Source: Megalobrama amblycephala
Taxonomy: Eukaryota; Chordata; Actinopteri; Cypriniformes; Xenocyprididae
DNA: 64,000 bases
NCBI RefSeq assembly: GCF_018812025.1
Contig: NC_063061.1
Coordinates: 5,879,796-5,943,795, forward strand
Reading direction: 5' to 3'
Shown here: positions 14,310 through 27,829 of the stretch, piece by piece
Numbering within the stretch: the stretch's first letter is position 1
Layout: the number at the start of each line of letters is the position of its first letter
Program-made: the position numbers and the translations under genes
The notes under the pieces: generated by a model
The model's database searches: none
What the model was told of the DNA's origin: nothing
Seen by the model: the letters and a program-made list of their open reading frames with translations, nothing else

Positions 14310-14595
14310 GCCCCCCCTCTCATGCTGACTGGGCTGATTATCTGAACGTGCTCCTCTTGAACTTTAATGAAACATCATTTATAGTTGAATTGAACTCATT
14401 TTATATTTGATGATCCTTACAGTTATTGAACGAAACTGAATCAACACTGAACTGACCTTAGCTGAACAATGACACTATTTTCTTTTTTAGAGCTGTTTTA
14501 CAGCAGAATTGAACTCTGCTTACATCACTGAATCATTATTTTCCTGTTTTTCCATGTAAAGCTGCTTTGCAATCTGTATTGTATCACAAGTTTCT
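14310..14595 (+). repeat. Dispersed fish repeat with 'gtaaagctgctttg' tail
   Basis: The sequence ends ccatgtaaagctgctttgcaatctgtattgta, like the segment at 41815-41880, which continues into aagcgctatataaataaa. Such tails are common at the 3' ends of fish retroposons, but I cannot name the family with confidence. Confidence 0.4.
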
Positions 14596-17500
14596 AACAA
14601 GTAGATCTGGGCAACAAACTCAAGCTCCTCTTCTCATATATCGAAATGCTCTAACATTCCCCTTTAAAATTTCTCATTTTAGACCTCTAATTCGTGACCT
14701 GTGTTTTGTTTTGCTCTATCCTCTGTGCATTCGTCATTACATCATGCGTCAGGTCAGAGGTTACTCTTCTGCCGCAAATCGGTGCATACAGTTTTTTGGG
14801 CTTCAAAACATGCCCCCGTTGACTGCCATTATAATGCTTAGGAGAGCCAGGATATTTTTTTAAATATATCTCCGATTGTGTTTGACTGAAATAAGATAGT
14901 CATATACACCTAGGATGGATTGAGGGTGAGTAAATCTTGGAATACTTTTCATTTTTGGGTGAAATATCCCTTTAATGGTGAAAACAAAAATAAATAAATA
15001 AAGAGAGAGAGAGAAAATGATTCTGAATAGATGGAAATCAAAGCAGATATATGTATCCATCCTGCTTGTTGTGTTACCTCCTGCCCACTGGCTGAGAAAA
15101 GAATGCACACAGAAGACACTGATATAATATTACCAGGGGGCTGCAGTGCAAATAAAACTATATAAGAGCACTACACAAATAAAACATAGCCATATAATGT
15201 GTACTATATGGTGTGTTGTTGTGAATGGGTACTATTCAAATGAATACTGAGTGCCGTTTGCTCCCATAAACGTCAGTGGTTGACAATTAAATTGAAATCT
15301 ATGGCTGATGAGGAGCTGTAGACTGTCAAAGTCGAATGGCAGAGAAGATTCTCATTAAACTTTTCATTAAGCATTATCTCCATCTGGAAATGGAGTGAAA
15401 AGCATTGGGAACATTAGAAAGAATGTCACACAAGTTCCTATTGTCTCTGCAGAGACAGACGCCTATTACGTGCAGCGTGTATCGAAGCCATAATTTAAAC
15501 ATTACACTGTGGAGCTGTGAAGAAAATGACATAACAGGATTATCTGTGTGAAATGTCAGGATGGACCCATCAGAGAAGATCTGAGAAACTGGAAGCTATC
15601 CAGGAAATAAGAGAATTAATATCAGCCTAAAAATGAGATTATGCATCACCCTATAAAAATACGGACAAAGGTTTTGCTATTTATTGCGGTGGATGAGATG
15701 TTTTCTTTGAATAATTTGGACAGTGGATCAAAAAAGATACTGTATGCGCTCCACAAGAAAAGATAACCAGTCCGTTCTCAGGTGCGTAAATCAAGAAAAG
15801 TTGATTTATGTTCGCACACTGAAAAACGTTATATTAGACCAAAGCAACGGTCTATCACAAAAATTACTTTAATTTAACTTTAATCTGCAAAGTGAAAAAA
15901 GTGCAAAAAAAGTGAAAAGTGTCTCTAAAAACTGACCAAAGAGCAGACATTTCAGCTCATGCTTTCTTCAGTGCTCATGGAACAAACAGCAACACCACTC
16001 TACTGTAGACACAATTACTAATTGTTAGCAGTTGAGATCAATCAATAGGTGGCAGGTTATTACAAAAAAAAAAAAAAAAACAAGGAGAAAAATGAAAAAT
16101 AATAAGGGTAAAATTGAAAAAAAAAAGGGTAAAATTAAAAAAAAAAATATATACAAACAACATGCAAGATCCATTTCAGTAGGGGTTAATGATTTCAGCT
16201 CAAAAAGTCTCTCTTTGTAATAGTTTTTGGTCAGGGTTACCCCCTCTCCTGTGTGGCAGAACCCTCTCGATGCCCAGGAACTTGAGATCAGAAAGGGAAT
16301 GCTTAGCGGACTCAAAATGGCGAAAAACTGGAGAAGTGTAATCTTGTCTCCTAATGGCACTCATAACCAAAGGAAAGAAAGAAGAAGAAGAAGAAGAAAA
16401 AAAAAAAAGTGAGTCTAAAAGGGTTATCCAAGGGAGAGGATTTCAAATAGCAGTTTGGCTTTTGATGGCAATGACCCCTAAATGATGATAATCCTTTAGA
16501 ACCTACTTTCTAAAATATCATGTTACAGTGGGAGCTTGATAAAGGGTTTAAAAAAGTTAAATTGGTCAACTTGTCTATCAGCTTCTTAGGAAATAAAAGG
16601 GTTCATATGAAAAAAGACAGACAGATTCCTATATGGAATCACATGAACCAACAAAAGTTCTCTTATGGCATCACAGGAACCTAAACAGTATGGACAGCAC
16701 AGGAACTACAAAGTAACTCCTATGGCCAAAAAAAAAAAAAAAAAAAAAAAATCCTAATCTATGGGCAGCAGTCGGAGGGCAGATTGGTTGGATAAAGCTG
16801 CTGAGGTTTAGTGCTCAGGAGAGCTGGCTTTGAAGGCCTACAGAGTAGAGCCTCCAGGCACCTTGGAATACACTACATTTAGGATGGCTTGTCTACCAGC
16901 CTGGCCGCTCCATTACTTCAATGTCCAGCCTGCAGCCTGTTTCATCACGGCTGCAGACATCGGTGTGCAAGCCCTGTGGAATATCAATAAGGGACTGCTC
17001 TACACCTCATTAGTACCTCTCCATTGTAGCCTGCCAGCATATATATAGTGGTTGTCAACATTCATAGACACAGCTGAGAACCTCAGAGAACAATGAATTT
17101 GATATTCTAGTATCACATTCACATGATGAGAGTCAGGAAACTTTGAACAAAATGTTTGTAATGCATGTAAATGTAAATTTTTTATTTATACATTGCAAAC
17201 TCCTATAACACAACCCCATTACTTACAGTATTTCTGCCAGTAAATAGCCATTTAATTCTTTGCAACAGCATTTATCATCTTTGAATGTTTAACAGATTAG
17301 AACAGATTGTAATATTTATTTAAAATCATTAATTGATCATTTATTGATAATTAGCAATGTAACTGATGCTCACTGTCAGTGTGTCCTTAAAAAAATATAG
17401 CTTATCCCTGGTTTTTATCATTTCATTGGTAATCTGTTTTTTTTTTTTTTTTTTTTTTCTTGTTTTGGCTAGCTTCGCATTGAACTGTAACACCGAAACA

Positions 17501-19200
17501 TTCAGTTTTTTTTTTTTTTTCAATTAGAGGCCCTTGACTTTTTTTTTTTTTGCTATATTTTTTTATATGAAGGTCACATTACTTTTCATAACTGTCCTGA
17601 GCCTTTTCACAATGCCTTCAGCATTTATGTTCTATATTACATATTTTATAGTTTATATTCACATTTATATTGTTATAGAAACATTTAAAAAAAAAAAAAT
17701 AATGATTTATGTGGAGACAACAGCATCAGTGAAGAGTATGTTTGATATGAAATATGAGATGTGTTGTGTGATGAAAACAAAAATGAGGCAAATATCTCTT
17801 GTGAACAGATCAGAATTATTGTGTCATTTCCAATCAAGCTCAAATTATGTAAAAAGTGTGAAAATATTATCTTGTGTATTTATGATCCATAAATGCAAGA
17901 AATGAACTAAGCCTTAAGTAATCAGCCATTTTTTTCTTCAAAAATGTAAAATATATATATTTGTTTCAGAGTGTAAAAAATATGTTTTAATGGATTTTTT
18001 TTTTTAAAGGTTTCATTTATTTTTATGTAGTGCTCCTCTTCACCAGCGTGAATATCATTAGTCCATACCGGGTGTTGTTATACGACCATCTTAACCAAGA
18101 AATCTCAACTAAAGTTGGCTTCTAAATTCAAGACGAAACAATCACAAGGCATATTATTGTCTCTTTGGGCTTCCCATCACATTTGACATCTTTCTGCCAT
18201 GTTTTTTATTAGCTTGAATTGTTCACCCTGGGCAAGTGTTTGCACTCTGAACAACAGCAGGCCTGGAGCTGATTGGCGTACACAGTCGCCTGGTGGGAGA
18301 CACTTGGGGTTGCTATGGCACACTCTTCAGCACCTCTCCACTGGACAAGATGAGCAGGAGCGAATGATAGTAGCAGAAGTGGACTAGAAAAAAAGAAAAA
18401 AAAAAAAATCGCACAAGATGAAGTGGTGTTACTGATTGAGGTGGAGAGCAAGCCTGGTGGGGCTTCTCCATACAAGAGTGGCGACTAGTTAATGATGCGG
18501 TTCTTAGCCAAAGTCTGATTACTGTTTAGTCACATTTATAGACTCATAAAACTCAACTTGGGTAATGTGAAATCAGTGAGATAAAACCTCCCACTTGTCT
18601 TTATGAAATGATCTATGATATGATACTAATTACTGCAGCATTCACAGCTTTTTATTCATTTGACACAAGTAAGAAAATTAGCCCTTTTTCTGCTGCTTGT
18701 ATCTTTGCGGTCTCTCCTTGATTGCCTTAACAGCCAACTGCTTCAATACAACTCAATACAATGATATTCTATTCTGAATTAAACCAGTCTGTTTGCCGTA
18801 GTTATGAATTATCTAGATTATCTAAAGCTAATGAATCAACCTAGAACCATGCATCAGAATACATTATTCAAAATCTATTTTATATGGATCAGAACAAGAT
18901 GTTTTCAAAGGAGAGAAAAACAGAGAATATACTTAATGTGCTAAATATGTGCCAACTACTCTTTGAGCTGTGGATTTCTCTGTAACACTTATAAAATTAT
19001 AAAATGTATTATATAATTTATAATATTTTAATACTTAGCTATTCATTGAACACACCTTTAATAATGATTTATGAAAAGATATAATGCATTATAACATACA
19101 TTATGAATACCTTTATAATTTATTATACATAAAGTCTTCAAGTGTTACCGATTTCTCAATAATAACCTTCAACTGGGCTGTGTAAACTCCAGAATCAGAG
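14596..19200. other. Intronic stretch with low-complexity runs and repeat remnants
   Basis: No gene is supported. A foldback-family right end (GGGTGAAATATCCCT followed by TTAA) lies at 14957-14975 with no partner. Poly(A) or poly(T) runs are at 16064-16080, 16730-16751, 17438-17458 and 17506-17520, and a GAA run at 16376-16398. The open frame at 16360-16025 (minus), with GFCHTGEGVTL, looks like part of a dispersed repeat but I cannot assign it. Confidence 0.4.
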
Positions 19201-20195
19201 AAAGCTCTGCAGACTGAATGATGTTAAGTTTTATTTATGTTGAGGCCTTAATTCTATCATATATTAGGTCGAAGGGAGTTGGAAGGGAGACAGGAGACTG
19301 GGCAGAACCAGCGGAAATGAAGGAGACAGGAGACTGGGTGGATCCAATGGTGACAAAGGAGACAAGAGACTGGCCAGAACCAGCGGGAATGAAGGAGACA
19401 GGAGACTGGGCGGAACCAGTGTTGACAAAGGAGACAGAGACTGGGTGGAACCAGCGGCAATGAAAGAGACAGGACACTGGGTGGAACTAGTGTTGACAAA
19501 GGAGACAGGAAACTGGGCAGAACCAGTGTTGACAAAGGAGACAGTAGACTGGGTCGGAACCAGTGTTGACAAAGGAGACAGGAGACTGGGCGGAACCAGC
19601 GGTTACTAAGGAGATAGTTGACTGGGCAGAACCAGCGGCAATGAAGGAGATAGGAGACTGGGCGGAACCAGTGTTGACAAAGGAGATAGCAGACTGGCCA
19701 GAACCAGCGGGAATGAAGGAGACAGGAGACTAGGCGGAACCAGTGTTGACAAAGGAGACAGAGACTGGGTGGAACCAGCGGCAATGAAGGAGACAGGACA
19801 CTGGGTGGAACTAGTGTTGACAAAGGAGACAGGAAACTGGGCAGAACCAGTGTTGACAAAGGAGACAGGAGACTGGGCGGAACCAGCGGTTACTAAGGAG
19901 ATAGTAGACTGGGCAGAACCAGTGTTGACAAAGGAGATAGTAGACTGGGCAGAACCAGTGTTGACAAAGGAGACAGGAGACTGGGCGGAACCAGTGTTGA
20001 CAAAGGAGACAGGAGACTGGGCGGAACCAGCGGTTACTAAGGAGATAGTAGACTGGGCAGAACCAGTGTTGACAAAGGAGATAGTAGACTGGGCAGAACC
20101 AGTGTTGACAAAGGAGACAGGAGACTGGGCGGAACCAGTGTTGACAAAGGAGATAGCAGACTGGGTGGAACCAACGGTGACAAAGGAGACAGGAG

Positions 20196-20247
20196 ACTGG
20201 TTCTGCCCAGTGTCCTGTCTCCTTCATTGCCGCTGGTTCTGGCCAGT
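20196..20247. repeat. Inverted module inside the minisatellite (copy 1)
   Basis: About 52 bp, actggttctgcccagtgtcc ... ggccagt, are the reverse complement of ordinary array units containing 'agcggcaatgaaggagac'. The same inverted module recurs at 20592-20643, exactly 396 bp away, so the inversion came before the block duplication. Confidence 0.85.
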
Positions 20248-20591
20248 GTTGACAAAGGAGACTGTAGACTGGGTGAAACCAACTGTGACAAAAGAGACAG
20301 GAGACTGGGCGGAACCAGCGGTTACTAAGGAGACAGTAGACTGGGCTGAACCAGTGTTGACAAAGGAGACAGGAGACTGGGCGGAACCAGCGGTTACTAA
20401 GGAGACAGTAGACTGGCCAGAACCAGTGTTGACAAAGGAGACAGGAGACTGGGCGGAACCAGCGGTTACTAAGGAGACAGTAGACTGGGCAGAACCAGTG
20501 TTGACAAAGGAGACAGGAGACTGGGCGGAACCAGTGTTGACAAAGGAGATAGCAGACTGGGTGGAACCAACGGTGACAAAGGAGACAGGAG

Positions 20592-20643
20592 ACTGGTTCT
20601 GCCCAGTGTCCTGTCTCCTTCATTGCCGCTGGTTCTGGCCAGT
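20592..20643. repeat. Inverted module inside the minisatellite (copy 2)
   Basis: Second copy of the inverted 52-bp module, carried by the 396-bp tandem duplication of array units. Confidence 0.85.
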
Positions 20644-20999
20644 GTTGACAAAGGAGACTGTAGACTGGGTGAAACCAACTGTGACAAAAGAGACAGGAGA
20701 CTGGGCGGAACCAGCGGTTACTAAGGAGACAGTAGACTGGGCTGAACCAGTGTTGACAAAGGAGACAGGAGACTGGGCGGAACCAGCGGTTACTAAGGAG
20801 ACAGTAGACTGGCCAGAACCAGTGTTGACAAAGGAGACAGGAGACTGGGCGGAACCAGCGGTTACTAAGGAGACAGTAGACTGGGCTGAACCAGTGTTGA
20901 CAAAGGAGACAGAGACTGGGTGGAACCAGCGGCAATGAAGGAGACAGGACACTGGGTGGAACTAGTGTTGACAAAGGAGACAGTAGAATGGAGGCGGGA

Positions 21000-21780
21000 T
21001 TTATCGCACAAACCAATCATAACCAATTGCATCCAATCATAGTGCGATGGAGACATTGCCTCCTCTCACGTGACTTTCCCCCATTCATTCTTAATTACCC
21101 CCCCACAATAATAGTTATAATAGTTTTCTATGAGTGGAAAGAGTTTTTTATGACTCCTGCTGTAACTTTACCTGCGTGTGTCGCTGTTGGGCAGTGTTCC
21201 TTTAGAAATACGAGTGACTTGCGCTCTTTTTAATGTCATAATTTGTAATATTTGTGTTGTTTTATTTGATTAAAATAGATTATTTTCTCACTGCCTCCCT
21301 TGCCTGTAACGCCCCTGTTGTGTATGCATTCTGAGTTATTTATAATGTCTTACTATGTGGTTGTTAGCTTTGTGGGTGGTTATAGAGCATTACTTACCAG
21401 CCCAAATCAAAATAGACCAACCCCAAATCTTTATGGTTCTCTCTCTCTCTCTCTTACATACAGTGGTTTTTCAAATATTGTGAATTATTCTAAGGAGTCT
21501 GTCTTGAAGGTTGTCTGAGTGTGAAAGATAATGGTGAAGGCGGGCCGCAAAGAATAAGAAGGTGAAGATGAAATATGACTATACACCTGAGCATGCTGAA
21601 CTGCATGCATTAGTTTTAATTTGAAAATTATGGAGTTTGAAAGTTGAATAATGAAAAGGAAGAATTGTGAAGAACAAAGGCATGAAAAGGAAAATACAAA
21701 ACGCATACAATGGTACCAATGGCAGGACAAGAACATCGGCAGCATTATTCAATATGTGTAAATAACAACTTCAGCATACA
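21000..21780. other. Intronic stretch, nothing recognised
   Basis: Unique-looking sequence with a CT run at 21437-21454. No coding or transposon signal is clear. Confidence 0.3.
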
Positions 21781-21784
21781 GTTA

Positions 21785-22000
21785 TAATGAAAATTATTCA
21801 ACCCCTATTGCAAATCAGGTTCATTAGCACAATTTACAGACTTTCAGCTGTTTGCAATGAACAAATCAAACAAAAGTAATTGAAATAGCTCAACACAATG
21901 GATGTTTCAAGTGGTTTTTCTTTCAATTTTAATTAACTGCAGTCTCAAAATTATTCAACCCCTTCATGGCAAGCGTCTTTAGTACTTAGTAGAGCAGCCT
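21785..22000. mobile_element. Tc1-like element remnant (terminal part)
   Basis: The motifs 'aaaattattcaacccct' (21790) and 'caaaattattcaacccctt' (21946), followed by 'cttagtagagcagcctttt', are like the outer and inner terminal repeat motifs and transposase 3' end of fish Tc1-like elements. No second end or readable transposase is found, so this is a fragment. Confidence 0.5.
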
Positions 22001-22265
22001 TTTGCTGAGATTGTAAACAGACTGGCAACAGGGGGAAAACAAACCCCTTCAGTTCAGCAATTCTCATAGCTGGGATCACCAAACGTAGGATTTCGAAGTT
22101 CAATGCACATATAAAAATAAAAGCACAAAATGACAACCACCATCATAAACAGATAAAACAACTCATGGGACAAAAACACATTTTACAAATACAACTATAC
22201 CCATGCTATATACAAATGAAGATTTATTTTCATATGGTACAACTACTATTGATAGTATATTCTAA

Positions 22266-22887
22266 AGCTTCGTTTACACTGCGTGCATCTGCGGCACGTT
22301 ACGGCTCCGGGGAGGTTTTGTTGCGTCCTCTGCGCGGTGTCAACTCAGAAGCATTTCAGAAGCGAAGGGGCTGGATTCGCGAAACCACGAGATTTGCCCG
22401 TCCAACATTGTTTTCGTTGATTTTTCGTGTTTTTAATGGCTAAATTGTTATATTTTGTCCGGTTTAATTGTGTTTATTGCGATCCCATATATTTTATTTT
22501 GCTGTAGCCTACAGACAAAGTTAATTCACTTAAAAGTCCAGTTATGGACAACAAGAACAAAGAAATTTCAAGTTTTTCAACTTTGAATCTCTTGTGATCA
22601 GTTTCTGGCCTCCTAGTGATGTGAAATATAAGCAGGAGTTTACACAGGGTGATTATTTTGACTTTATTTTGTATTTGAGCTGTGCATCTTGGACGCGGCG
22701 TCTGTCAAAAATAGGCGAGGTGCCTATCTTTAGTGAAGCGGCGTGGCGAGCCGCTTCTGGGACGCTTCTAAAAAGCACCGCGGCTGGTGTAAACACCAGC
22801 ATTGACTAGAGTGGCCGTGTATCGGCTCCGGTAGCCGCGTCGCAGCCGTAACGCGCTGCAGATGTGTGGAGTGTAACTGAGGCTTAA
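22266..22887. mobile_element. MITE with GC-rich inverted ends
   Basis: The left end AAGCTTCGTTTACACTGCG pairs with the right end read inward, AAGCCTCAGTTACACTCCA. The next bases also correspond (catctgcggcacgttacggct and catctgcagcgcgttacggct). The element is about 620 bp, more CpG-rich than its surroundings, and ends where the next TTAA element begins. Class is uncertain (hAT-like by terminal style); no target duplication can be read because the right flank is the next element. Confidence 0.65.
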
Positions 22888-24460
22888 AGCTGCAGTAGGG
22901 AGTTTTTAGAAAACGTTGACTCAGCCTGAGAATTTGAACAAGCACAACTCACAGGTCACTCCCCCTTGCTCTCTGCTGCGCTACAGCCCTCCCTCCACAG
23001 CTCCTCCCCCATCACAACGGAGCCTGCCGTGAACACGCAGGCTAGTAAGCAAGCAGGACCGATGACGGCGGATAAACAGTTATAGCACATTCACTGGTAC
23101 AGACGAAACATCAACAATATGATTTACATTGACTATGGCCTTCCCATACTTTGACTACAAACTTGGTCCTCAAAACATTACGTATTTTGCAATACATGTA
23201 ATGTAACTATATGACGTATATGCACTATTTCTATAAGTAATAAATAGCTAGTAAGATAATATAACGGTAACTAATGTTACAGTACGCAAATAACTGGCTT
23301 CTCCGGTTATCTCTGTATGTATATTTTAGCCAAGAATAAAACAAAATTTGTTATTAAACCACTCTGCCTCTTTTCGTTTTATTTAAAGAAACAAACAAAA
23401 ACATATTAATAGCCTCAGGCAACGAGTGATTAATTATCTGCAATGTCTGCTTATATTTATAACAAAACGAAATATTAAACAACCCTGCCTCTTTTCGTTT
23501 ACATTTCAAACATATTAAATGTAATACTATTTGTGCATACTCTCATTATCTTCACTGTAATGAAATGAAATAGGCTTTAACATAAAACACAACCTTCTCT
23601 TTTTGTTAAATGTCAGTTTTAATGTTCAATAATAGCCATTATAAAAGGTATAAAAATATACAATAAGAAATAAAGCAAACAGTTCAGTCAAGCGTACAAA
23701 ATCAGCGCTTTAGTATGATACAAAAGTTAAATAGCCATATATAAATTTATGAAACGTCACGTTGACCTCAGCCAAAACGGAGCCAGCAGCAAACGTCAGA
23801 AGGATTAGCCGAGGTAAGGCTGCTCTCGGCTGGGTACATGAGCGCTGAGAGTCCGGTGATCGCCTGGATCTCAAAACTCCGACAACGTCAGATCAAATTT
23901 TTAGAAAGGCGCTATCTTTATCAATTAACCACAAATTTGAGCTTTAAACCAGCACATTCTCGCCTGAAAAAATCTTAAAACTGCATATCATGACTTAATA
24001 GAGCCCGATCACACGAAAATGCGTATCAATAGTATGAGTTTGTAATCTCGTAGAATATATACGCCAAAATGAGTTTTTTGCGTGCATATGATACGCACTT
24101 TATGGGGTATTATACGTACGAAACTGGATTGTTTGTCCGCCATAAGCAAAGCTGCTGCACACCGGTAATCTTGAATTTGAATGCCTGTACACGCTGTGCA
24201 CTATGGCTGTGCATGATAGGAGTGTGATCAGCGCGCACACGAGCTTGATTGACACTGCTAAGACACTCCTCCTGACTCTGATTGGTTGGTTCTTACCGGG
24301 AGCAGTGTATTTCTGCAAATGGCAATAGGACCACTGGGAGGAGCCAGAGGAGCTTGATTTTTTCACAGATTATCTGTCTCATATTCTACTGTCAGGACAT
24401 AATGACAGGTTTAACAAATATGTAAAAAATACATTTTTACAAAAGTTACCTACTGCAGCT
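22888..24460. mobile_element. TTAA-flanked non-autonomous element (1573 bp)
   Basis: The ends are AGCTGCAGTAGGGAGTTTT and AAAAGTTACCTACTGCAGCT, flanked by TTAA at 22884-22887 and 24461-24464. It holds no recognisable transposase; its longest open frame (88 residues, minus, 24366-24100) has no known motif. It abuts the preceding MITE. Confidence 0.8.
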
Positions 24461-24464
24461 TTAA

Positions 24465-25575
<1,111 letters not shown>

Positions 25576-25988
25576 TCATAAGAGAGATGAATTATTGATG
25601 GTACAACACATACGTAGACTAAAATATTCCTCATTTATTTATGGAAAATCATTATTTATTTATTTTTTTTATTTTAAATCATTATTATTCATTTTATATT
25701 ATACAAGCAGAGCAAATGAGATATAGAGAGATGCGGTCTTGTGTTGGAGAGGAAAGTTAACTGCTTCTTGAATACAACAGCGCCAACGATGGAGTAGAAC
25801 TCAAGTGTTTTCTCAGCATGGTTGGAGTAGATTGGATGTTCTAACCTTAACAGCAGGAAGGAACTGACAGACAATTGCCCAATCTGAAAGCCCTTCCATT
25901 TGGTTCTTTTTGAAGGTCTGACGGAACATGAAGAGCTGCGATTATGTCATTAAAATCAGAGGTCAGATGGCCAATTTGCAGATTTTAA

Positions 25989-26946
25989 AGGTGCCCTAGA
26001 ATTAAAAATTGAATTTATCTTGGCATAGTTGAATAACAAGAGTTCAGTACATGGAAAAGACATACAGTGAGTCTCAAACATCATTGTTTCCTCCTTCTTA
26101 TATAAATCTCATTTGTTTAAAAGACCTCCGACGAACAGGCGAATCTCAACATAACACCGACTGTTACGTAACAGTCGGGATCATTAATATGTACGCCCCC
26201 AATATTTGCATATGCCAACTCATGTTCAAGGCATTAGACAAGGGCAGCCAGTATTAACTTCTGGATATGTGCACAGCTGAATCATCAGACTAGGTAAGCA
26301 AGCAAGAACAATAGCGAAAAATGGCAGATGGAGCAATAATAACTGACATGATCCATGATATCATGATATTTTTAGTGATATTTGTAAATTGTCTTTCTAA
26401 ATGTTTCGTTAGAATGTTGCTAATGTACTGTTAAATGTGGGTAAAGTTACCATCGTGTATTACTATATTCACGGAGACAAGACTGTCATTATTTTCATTA
26501 TTAAACACTTGCAGTCTGTATAATTCATAAACACAACTTCATTCTTTATAAATCTCTCCAACAGTGTGTATTGTTAGCTTTAGCCACGGAGCACTATCAA
26601 ACTCATTCAGAATCAAATGTAAACATCCAAATAAATACCATACTCACGCGATTAGACATGCTGCATGACGAACACTTTGTAAAGATCCATTTTGAGGGTT
26701 ATATTATCTGTGTGGACTTTGTTTATGCTGTTTAAGGCAAGCGCGAGCTCCGGGGGAGGGGAGCACGAGATTTAAAGGGGCCGCGCAGCCTGAATCGGTG
26801 CATATTTAATGATGCCCCAAAATAGGCAATTTAAAAAAATGAATAAAAAAAATCTATGGGGTATTTTGAGCTGAAACTTCACAGACACATTCAGGGGACA
26901 CCTTAGACTTATATTATATCTTTTAAAAAGACATTCTACGGCACCT
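25989..26946. mobile_element. TTAA-flanked non-autonomous element (958 bp), copy A
   Basis: The ends are AGGTGCCCTAGAATT and ...TCTACGGCACCT, flanked by TTAA (25985-25988 and 26947-26950). An inverted copy of the same family lies at 57585-58536. Both contain the perfect 22-bp palindrome CCGACTGTTAC/GTAACAGTCGG (26157-26178 here) and a matching 'gaacaggcgaatctcaacat' segment. No transposase is encoded. Confidence 0.85.
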
Positions 26947-27257
26947 TTAAGTCACATAATATATGTTCAAAATTTTTAACATTCAAAATAAAGGAAATAT
27001 TATTCCTTAAAAACTATGGTAGATCAGGAGAAGTAGGAGACTTACAGCCTTCATTTTTTCTCATTTAATCTCATTGTTGTCTAGAAGAAATAGAGATCAA
27101 TAGTCAATATCTTACTTTCTTCTGAGAAACAATAAAAAAAAATGCCTCGCAAAAGAATTCTTTCTTTTTTTTCCACATTGTATTTTGCAGCTTTATACTA
27201 AAATTCTTTACATTTATCAGTTTTTCCATATCAGTTTACAAAAAACAAAACAAAATA

Positions 27258-27815
27258 GTGTGTGTGGGTGCTCTGAACCTGTTTTTTTTTATTGGATATG
27301 TCTGTATTTTGCTGTTTTCCTTCTACCAAGACCTTGTCTCTGAAAAACAAGCCCAAAGCATGATACTACCACCACTGCTTCACTGTTGGGATGGTACTGT
27401 GCAGGTGGTGAGCGATGCCTGGTTTCCTCCAGACATGAATTAGAATTAGACATCTTTAGAATTGAAGTTCAACAGACCAGAGAATCTTGTTTTTCACAGT
27501 CATTTAGGTGCTTTTTTTTCAAATTCCAAGCAGGCTTTCATGTGTCCAGCACTGAGGAGAGGCTTCCGTCTGGCCGCTCTGTCAGAAAACCCAGGAGGTC
27601 ATACAGTGATGGTTCTCCTGTCTCCACACATGATCTCTGGAGCTCAACCAGAGTGACCAACAGGTTCTTGGGTCCGTCTCCCCCGATTGTTCAGTTTCAC
27701 CAGGCGGCCAGCTCTAGGACGAGTCTTGCTCATTCCATACCTCTTCCATTTACTGAATTATGGAGGGCTCTGTGCTTTTGGGAACCTTTAATGCAGCAGA
27801 TTTTTTGTAGCCTTT
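27258..27815 (-). pseudogene. Tc1-like transposase remnant
   Basis: Minus-strand similarity to the middle of a Tc1-like transposase. On the plus strand the text 'agcatgatactaccaccact' and 'gcttcactgttgggatggta', then 'gcctggtttcctccagacat' and 'caggctttcatgtgtccagc', corresponds to the complement of blocks also seen in the element at 11316-12151 (around the first catalytic Asp and the upstream linker). It is strongly diverged, and no terminal repeats were found. Confidence 0.7.
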
Positions 27816-27829
27816 ATCTCTAAAGGTCA

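Larger units (their letters stand above)
19286..20990. repeat. 36-bp minisatellite, about 47 units, with higher-order structure
   Basis: The array is built from a 36-bp unit, for example GAGACTGGGCGGAACCAG followed by TGTTGACAAAGGAGACAG, with an alternating AGCGGTTACTAAGGAGACAG half. Because 36 is a multiple of three, both strands stay open: plus frame 12-residue units such as ETGDWAEPVLTK (389 codons from 19769) and minus frame units such as LLCQHWFRPVSC (401 codons from 21016). Single-base slips at about 19433 and 19757 break the frame further left. A 396-bp block (11 units) is duplicated in tandem: the markers at 20155 and 20265 recur at 20551 and 20661. I treat it as a noncoding satellite. 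Confidence 0.9.

Noticed and set aside
16025..16360. 111-codon minus frame ending in a Phe-rich run
   Set aside because: The Phe-rich part is translation of poly(A) and A-rich sequence; the remainder looks like a dispersed repeat.
19769..20938. 389-codon open frame on the plus strand with ETGDWAEPVLTK repeats
   Set aside because: It is the minisatellite read in frame. The opposite strand is equally open (401 codons), there is no non-repeat domain, and it lies in an intron, so coding is not supported.
19286..20990. CRISPR-like regularity
   Set aside because: The units are contiguous 36-bp repeats without unique spacers, in a vertebrate intron; it is a minisatellite.
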